DNA of 5,259 nt from Pseudarthrobacter sp. (GTDB lineage: Bacteria; Actinomycetota; Actinomycetes; Actinomycetales; Micrococcaceae), in NCBI GenBank assembly GCA_013362385.1, contig JABFWC010000075.1, forward strand, positions 1-5,259, written 5' to 3'. Numbering within the stretch: the stretch's first letter is position 1; the number at the start of each line of letters is the position of its first letter. Both the position numbers and the translations under genes were made by a program. The notes beneath the pieces were generated by a model, which was given only the letters and a program-made list of their open reading frames with translations, was not told the DNA's origin and searched no databases. Below are positions 5,211-5,259 of this stretch, one piece after another.

Positions 5211-5259
5211 ATGGCACGCCCTTCCCGGTCCGAACGCAAGGCCGAACTGCTCACCGCCA
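5211..5259 (+). CDS. 5' end of a probable TetR-family transcriptional regulator (truncated by window edge)
   Basis: An ATG at 5211 opens a frame running off the window after 16 full codons, MARPSRSERKAELLTA. A short basic arm (R-P-S-R-S-E-R-K) leading into a hydrophobic helix start is the usual beginning of TetR-type DNA-binding domains, but 16 residues cannot prove the family. The start is supported by AGGA seven bases upstream or, alternatively, by a leaderless transcript from TAGGAT. The gene lies behind the permease terminator, so it is probably transcribed on its own. Whether it controls the permease is unknown. Confidence 0.6.
   Translation, partial: MARPSRSERKAELLTA

Overview
The window looks like chromosomal DNA from a high-GC actinobacterium, most likely an Arthrobacter/Pseudarthrobacter-type member of the Micrococcaceae. 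This rests on strong G/C third-position bias in every real gene, the style of the proteins, and TANNNT -10 elements close to start codons; it is not a database match. All supported genes lie on the + strand, and the many long minus-strand open frames are high-GC shadows.

Layout: (1) bases 1-249 are the 3' end of an unidentified gene, whose stop codon sits in the loop of a perfect hairpin. (2) Bases 250-380 form a promoter region. It carries a CRP/GlxR-type dyad (GTGA-N6-TCAC) directly abutting a second perfect dyad of 7-7-7 architecture, then a candidate -10 and a strong Shine-Dalgarno. (3) Bases 381-3375 are a compact three-gene operon: an ExaC/AldB-type aldehyde dehydrogenase, a zinc alcohol dehydrogenase (AdhP type) and a small cysteine-rich DUF779 protein. 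The last two overlap by one base (TGATG). The operon ends in an 18-bp stem terminator that pairs fully only in the + strand RNA. (4) Bases 3376-3550 are a control region of visibly lower GC with three further short dyads. The last encloses the only Shine-Dalgarno-like bases of the next gene. (5) Bases 3551-5113 encode an amino-acid permease of the APC superfamily (cationic amino acid transporter-like), followed by a 12-bp stem terminator. (6) Bases 5211-5259 are the first 16 codons of a gene that looks like a TetR-family regulator and may be read from a leaderless transcript.

Functionally, the operon encodes stepwise oxidation of a short-chain alcohol: the alcohol dehydrogenase makes the aldehyde and the aldehyde dehydrogenase turns it into the carboxylic acid (ethanol to acetaldehyde to acetate is the likeliest case), each step yielding NADH. 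The DUF779 protein is an accessory factor of unknown role, commonly found beside such aldehyde dehydrogenases. The promoter architecture suggests carbon-source control by a cAMP-responsive regulator plus a second, pathway-specific regulator. The permease appears to be a separate transcription unit with its own operator-rich leader. I see no mobile element, CRISPR array, tRNA or rRNA. The least explained parts are the DUF779 protein and the two dyad-rich control regions.
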